Shown here: piece after piece, positions 60,257-64,000 of the stretch | Position numbering within the stretch: the stretch's first letter is position 1 | Layout of the letters: every line of letters starts with the position of its first letter | NCBI RefSeq assembly: GCF_009688965.1 | Contig: NZ_AP021875.1 | Span: forward strand, 4,836,001 to 4,900,000 | Reading direction: 5' to 3' | DNA length: 64,000 bases | Source: Desulfosarcina widdelii | GTDB taxonomy: Bacteria > Desulfobacterota > Desulfobacteria > Desulfobacterales > Desulfosarcinaceae | Translations under genes and position numbers: made by a program | Notes under the pieces: model-generated | What the model was told of the DNA's origin: nothing | The model's database searches: none | The model's input: the letters and a program-made list of their open reading frames with translations, nothing else

Positions 60257-62022
60257 TCATTGGTTGATCACGAACTTGCTCTCCCGCAGGAAGTCCAGCT
60301 TCAGTGTCTTGTGGAAGTCGATCACTGAAATCACTTCCTCAAAAAGTTGCCTTACTGGTAGATCCACGACATAAACCTGTGAGTCAACGCCGCTACCGAG
60401 GGTATGCCCTGTTACCATTCTACGTTTCTCAATTGGTGCATTTTTTTGGGATGCCAGATTGATGAAGTTTTTTCGAAAGCTGTGGAAATCCTTCAAGGGT
60501 GCTTTCTTTGGAGGATTAATGCCGTATGATCTCTTGTATTCCTTGAACCACCGCTCACCTTGGTTCCATAGCTTCCCTTAACGAAAGGTAGTTCAGGAAA
60601 CAGCCGGTCCTCACCCTCGCTCTTCAACTGTTCGACGTATTTCATAAACTTCAGATCGTGCAGGATGAAAGGATGAATAGGTACGTGTCTCCGGCTTGTT
60701 GCATTCTTCACTCGCTTATCTTCCTCGTCCTGTACTACGCTGAATACTGGGATACCCTCCTTCATCTCAATATCAGCAATGTACAGCTGGGCAATCTCTT
60801 TTTGACGCATCCCATGGAACAGAGCAATCAAGGGAGTCCAAAACTGAAATGGCTTGTCGAAAAGGTTGTCCTTGTATTCTTTGGACTTTAACAGTGTTTC
60901 CAGTTCAGCTTTGCTGAACCGAGATCGTTTTTCAGCATCGCTTCGGCTATCAGAAAGTCTGTAGTCAGCAAACGGATTAACCTGCTTGTAATGACCACGT
61001 TTTATGGCGTACTTGAACAGGAGCTTTACCCGATTCATGTACAGATTGATGGTAGGGATCATCAGGGTGTCTTCAATGTCCATTCCCTGTATTTCCTTGA
61101 GGGTCATCTCTCTGTAAGGACTACCCAAACGAAATCGACCTGTAGGATATTCACAGAGCATGTCTTGGAACTCAAAAACATGCTGTACCTCGATTCGACG
61201 GATTGGAATATCACCATAAAACTCAACGAACAGCTTAAGCGCAGCAATATGGTTTGCCTTTGCACTTGGGTCATTCACTTTTGCCTTATCATCCTTTGGT
61301 AGCTTTTCCTGCCATGCCAGATATTTTTCGATCACCTCTGACAGCAATGGACCCTCATCTACCGGTTCAGCAACTGCCGCTGTTGGGGATGTCAAAGGCC
61401 CAGCAACTGCATCCATAGCGGCATCAAGGTCATCCCTTGGTCCCTTACCCTCAAGCCTGTCCATGTATAGGCTAATGGCCCTCTCCTTGGCACGTAGCAC
61501 AGACGAGCACAGTTTGGTAAACGAGGGGTCATCCTGATCAACCTCGTCTATGTTAAGTCCATAACCCTCAAGGATCTCTGGTAATTCCCTCACAATGTCA
61601 CGATAATTCCCCGTTTCCAGATCCGCACGGATACTGACCCTGTCACCTTCAAAAGTTTCGATCTGTTTCTTGAGCGCCATGTGAGCGAGGAACGGATCAA
61701 CATCATCGCCAAGTGGTGTTCTTGCCGCTTCAAAAGAGTCTTTCCACTTCTGTAGGTGATCGACTGCAATTTCCTGAATCTGTGTGTCAGTAAGCTTACC
61801 CATCCGCATTTGATTCCTTGTCCACCTGAATAGCTTTTTGTATCGATTTGCCCAGACCAACGCCGATGTTCTTGCGGACAAAAAAATATCGGTACGAAGG
61901 GTAAACTTCAACACCTTTCGGCCGATACATTGATTAAGATCGTTCGGAACACGAATCCGAAAACAGTAAGTGTAGCCATTGGTGGTCAGGTAGGACGGCA
62001 GTTTGCCACTTGTGGAAATCAT
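60257..62022 (-). pseudogene. Tyrosine recombinase (DUF6538-type integrase), frameshifted
   Basis: A ~588-residue phage-type integrase in two frames. The first (62022 to about 60565) has the N-terminal GYTYCFRIRVPNDLNQCIGRKVLKFTLRT, a coiled-coil middle and the box-I region LFHGMRQKEIAQLYIADI. Near 60565 the frame goes astray and stops at 60493. The proper continuation, GERWFKEYKRSYGINPPKKAPLKDFHSFRKNF, lies in another frame with the HxxR box (HSFR), MVTGH and a C-terminal Tyr, ending at 60257. One G lost from TATGG(G)AACC on the coding strand explains it. It reads inward from the right island end, the usual integrase position. Confidence 0.85.
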
Positions 62023-62048
62023 GCTTCCCCGTTCCTTTTTGGTCCCAG

Positions 62049-62166
62049 ATGTGTACCAGTCTGTGACCCAGTTGGTGGAACTGGGGAGATTTACCGATCT
62101 CGACCACCAAAAAACATAATGGAAACAGAAGTTTCCCGATTAGAAAGGACGGTTCAGAATGAACCC
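62049..62166. repeat. Right island end: attachment-like repeats
   Basis: Contains ATGTGTACCAGTCT (62049-62062), the dyad GGAAAC-AGAA-GTTTCC (62121-62136) and, 30 bp on, GGTTCA-GAA-TGAACC plus C (62151-62166). All recur, the last one exactly, at the left end (52893, 52765, 52797). The last one overlaps the start codon of the gene at 62159. Position before the integrase start fits attR/integrase-binding sites. Confidence 0.6.
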
Positions 62167-62968
62167 GATTACCCATTCGCAGTCCTTTTTCCCGTTTCAA
62201 TACGGAAATTTTTCGGAAAGTACAAGCTTCCAGGCGGAACAGACCCGGGCGGGGTTTATTTCTCAGAGTCAGAGCACCGATTTGACCATAACCACCGATG
62301 AGGGCGACACGGTGACCCTCAGCCTGGCATTGGCCACGGAAATCAACGCGGGCCTCCATCGCAGCGCATCCTACGAGAACGGCCGGGCCGAATCCACTCA
62401 GACGGCATTTTTAGAGTTCTCCGACAGCCAGAGCCTGTCCGTTGAAATCGACGGCAATTTGAGTGCTGAGGAGCAGGAAGACATCCGTGCGGCCATTGAG
62501 GTCATCGGTGGCATGATCGACGATTTCCTTTCCGGGGACCTTCAGGAAATGGCTGCCGGCGGTGAACTTCTGAAGGAACTGGATACCGTCGCCAGTCTGG
62601 AGGCGGCCTTTTCCTATGAACGGCAGGTGAAGTACGGCGAGCAGCAACGGGTGGAGATCAGCCAGTCCGCCCTTGAGGAAAATCGCGGCAACCATCGTCG
62701 CGGGCATGGCCGCCTCCAGCGGTTGATGCAACGGATCGATAAGGTTACGGACGATATGGCCGACCAGGTTCGGGAATTTCGCGGCCGGCGCGATCACTTG
62801 GCGGGTTCGATCCGAAACCTTTTCAACCATTATCGCAATGACGAAATGGAAAATGCTCCCGAATCCAGGCTGCGCCAGGAAGTCGTCCAGACCATGCAGT
62901 CTGCCTTCGTTCAGAAGATCCAAACGCTTACGGAATCGGCCAGTTTCGAACTCAGCTACACGGCTTGA
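62159..62968 (+). CDS. Hypothetical protein, first gene right of the island
   Basis: A 269-residue protein, not recognised. The Ser/Gln-rich N-terminus leads to a beta-rich region (STDLTITTDEGDTVTLSLALATEI, TAFLEFSDSQSLSVEIDGNLSAEEQEDIRAAIEVIGGMIDDFLSGDLQEM), then a long charged helical C-terminus. No signal peptide. GGACGG lies near the ATG. Its first codons coincide with the repeated GGTTCAGAATGAACCC, so island insertion may have replaced or preserved its 5' end. Confidence 0.7.
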   Translation: MNPITHSQSFFPFQYGNFSESTSFQAEQTRAGFISQSQSTDLTITTDEGDTVTLSLALATEINAGLHRSASYENGRAESTQTAFLEFSDSQSLSVEIDGNLSAEEQEDIRAAIEVIGGMIDDFLSGDLQEMAAGGELLKELDTVASLEAAFSYERQVKYGEQQRVEISQSALEENRGNHRRGHGRLQRLMQRIDKVTDDMADQVREFRGRRDHLAGSIRNLFNHYRNDEMENAPESRLRQEVVQTMQSAFVQKIQTLTESASFELSYTA

Positions 62969-63049
62969 TCGCCTGCCTGACAGGCACGAAAAAATAAGTT
63001 TCCGATTTTCGGGAAAAACCTTGATCCGATTGCCGGTGGAGGCTGGCCG

Positions 63050-63244
63050 TCAGGCCGCCTCCCCGCTGCCTCCATCCGTTGGCGCAGGTCCTGCCGACTG
63101 CTTCACGGTTTCATTCACCGCCCGGTAGATGGCCTTGAAGGCATCCGGAAAACCCGTGGGGGAAATCCGCCCAGTTTCAATGAACTTGACCACAATTTCC
63201 TTGCTGGCCCTCAGAATCTGTTCGTCCTGATCCATCTTTCTCAT
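63050..63244 (-). CDS. Small conserved hypothetical protein
   Basis: A 64-residue protein, MRKMDQDEQILRASKEIVVKFIETGRISPTGFPDAFKAIYRAVNETVKQS..., a helical pattern resembling the N-terminal part of Ros/MucR-type proteins (EIV..F...GR.SP..F...F..IY..V) but without the zinc finger. GAGGGCGG precedes the ATG. Function unknown. Confidence 0.7.
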   Translation of the reverse strand: MRKMDQDEQILRASKEIVVKFIETGRISPTGFPDAFKAIYRAVNETVKQSAGPAPTDGGSGEAA

Positions 63245-63429
63245 CGATATCCGCCCTCTAAATCAAAAAAGTAAATATTTCGAACTGTTAACAGGAAGCA
63301 CATCGGAAGTCAACCAGAGCCTTCAAGCCGGCTGCGGTCCGGATAAACGCAGCGCCAACCATAGAACGTTTGACACGCCCGTTGCCATCATTTAATAAAA
63401 AGCTCCAACAAAAAACCATTGGAGCACCG

Positions 63430-63834
63430 ATGAAATCCTACGACCATACCATCCGCTACACCATAGACACACCGAATGTCGTCACCACCGATATGCTCGA
63501 CCCCATCGACTATCATTACAGAGGCAAGCGGGATGTGGTGATTACCATCTCCCAGCCGGAATTTACATCGGTCTGCCCCATGACCGGTCTGCCCGATTTC
63601 GGCACCATCGAGATCCGATACACACCAGATCGTTTCATTGTCGAACTCAAATCGCTGAAATACTATCTCCTGCAGTTTCGCAGTGTGGGCATGTTCTACG
63701 AGCATGTATCCAACCGGATTCTCGATGACCTGGTTCAGGTACTGAAGCCCAAGATGATGGAGGTGACCGGTAAATTCACCTCCCGAGGCGGTTTGACCAC
63801 CCAGGTTTGTGCAACATACGAGGCTGAACCATGA
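63430..63834 (+). CDS. queF: NADPH-dependent 7-cyano-7-deazaguanine reductase QueF
   Basis: A 134-residue single-domain (type I) QueF. It has the family signature FTSVCPMTGLPDFGTIEIRYTP with the catalytic Cys that forms a thioimide with preQ0, and the ELKSLKYYLLQFR segment. It reduces preQ0 to preQ1 in queuosine biosynthesis. MKSYDHTIRY is the start, set by GGAG upstream. The stop codon overlaps the next ATG (ATGA). Confidence 0.95.
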   Translation: MKSYDHTIRYTIDTPNVVTTDMLDPIDYHYRGKRDVVITISQPEFTSVCPMTGLPDFGTIEIRYTPDRFIVELKSLKYYLLQFRSVGMFYEHVSNRILDDLVQVLKPKMMEVTGKFTSRGGLTTQVCATYEAEP

Positions 63835-64000
63835 TTGCCGCGAGCCGTCTGAAAACCATTCTGCCGGCCCTGTTGGCAGCGGCCCTGCTGATCGCCGGCT
63901 GCGGGATCGCTTCATCTTACAGGCCTGCGCCGCAAAAGACCATCCGTGATTTCTCCGGCAGCGGCAAGTATCTCAAAAAGGTCGGTGTCGTTGCCCTGCT
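63831..64000 (+). CDS. Lipoprotein, N-terminal part
   Basis: Begins at the ATG overlapping the queF stop: MIAASRLKTILPALLAAALLIAGCGIASSYRP..., a clear lipoprotein signal with lipobox LIAGC, then KYLKKVGVVALL before the window ends. Coupled to queF by a 4-bp overlap. Family not identifiable from 56 residues. Confidence 0.75.
   Translation, partial: MIAASRLKTILPALLAAALLIAGCGIASSYRPAPQKTIRDFSGSGKYLKKVGVVAL

Noticed and set aside
1..64000. tRNA or rRNA genes
   Set aside because: No clover-leaf with a T-loop GTTC-type box and CCA end, and no rRNA-like stretch, was recognised by eye; a covariance-model scan would be needed to exclude one fully.

Overview
The window looks like a chromosome segment of a mesophilic Desulfobacterota (deltaproteobacterial, Desulfosarcina/Desulfobacteraceae-like) anaerobe. 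This is inferred from gene content, not from a marker gene. Relevant genes are a selenocysteine-containing SelD with YedF, a LutABC/GlcDF lactate oxidation operon, methylmalonyl-CoA epimerase, several sigma-54 regulators and sigma-54 promoters, duplicated GlnK-AmtB pairs, and PAS proteins with the Cys-rich C-terminal domain often met in this phylum. No rRNA, tRNA or CRISPR array was seen.

Layout. 1-2.7 kb: FtsX permease, LolD-type ATPase and an outer-membrane barrel. 2.7-4.7 kb: selenium operon (DUF1858 protein, selD with an in-frame UGA, yedF). 4.9-5.7 kb: DUF1499 lipoprotein and an AhpD-like protein. 5.9-11.4 kb: lactate/glycolate oxidation operon lutA-lutB-lutC-glcD-glcF behind a strong promoter with a GntR-type operator. 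11.8-15.6 kb: an unrecognised operon (two soluble proteins, a polytopic membrane protein, a Tat-exported metallo-beta-lactamase-fold protein), divergent from a PAS/AAA sigma-54 activator. 17.5-21.9 kb: CoA transferase, SDR dehydrogenase, methylmalonyl-CoA epimerase and aminotransferase. 22.5-30.7 kb: nitrogen regulon glnK-amtB-glnD-amtB-glnK-glnA with two near-perfect sigma-54 promoters. 30.8-35 kb: YceI, a ferric-reductase-like flavoprotein, a frameshifted beta-helix lipoprotein and an HNH nuclease. 35.2-39 kb: Cache histidine kinase/NtrC regulator pair followed by a stand-alone HisKA-domain miniprotein. 39-52.6 kb: mostly housekeeping genes (two aldehyde dehydrogenases, polA, SppA-like protease, N-formylglutamate amidohydrolase) with two long palindromic repeat elements.

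52.7-62.2 kb is a mobile island. It is bounded by decayed direct copies of an integrase/attachment-type sequence. It carries two tyrosine recombinases (one frameshifted), a PAS/STAS-like signalling trio, an IS1380-family element and a remarkable non-coding stretch. That stretch, about 1.25 kb once the IS is removed, is packed with some twenty hairpins, and two neighbouring hairpins differ by a compensatory base-pair change. I regard it as the most likely undescribed element in the window, probably a large structured RNA or a DNA-structure-dependent replication/recombination locus. 62.2-64 kb returns to chromosomal genes, including queF and the start of a lipoprotein gene.

Genes work together in recognisable units: selenium use (selD/yedF), lactate oxidation, nitrogen sensing and assimilation under sigma-54, and acyl-CoA metabolism. 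Functions of the 11.8-15.6 kb operon, the HisKA miniprotein and the island hairpin array cannot be assigned from sequence alone.
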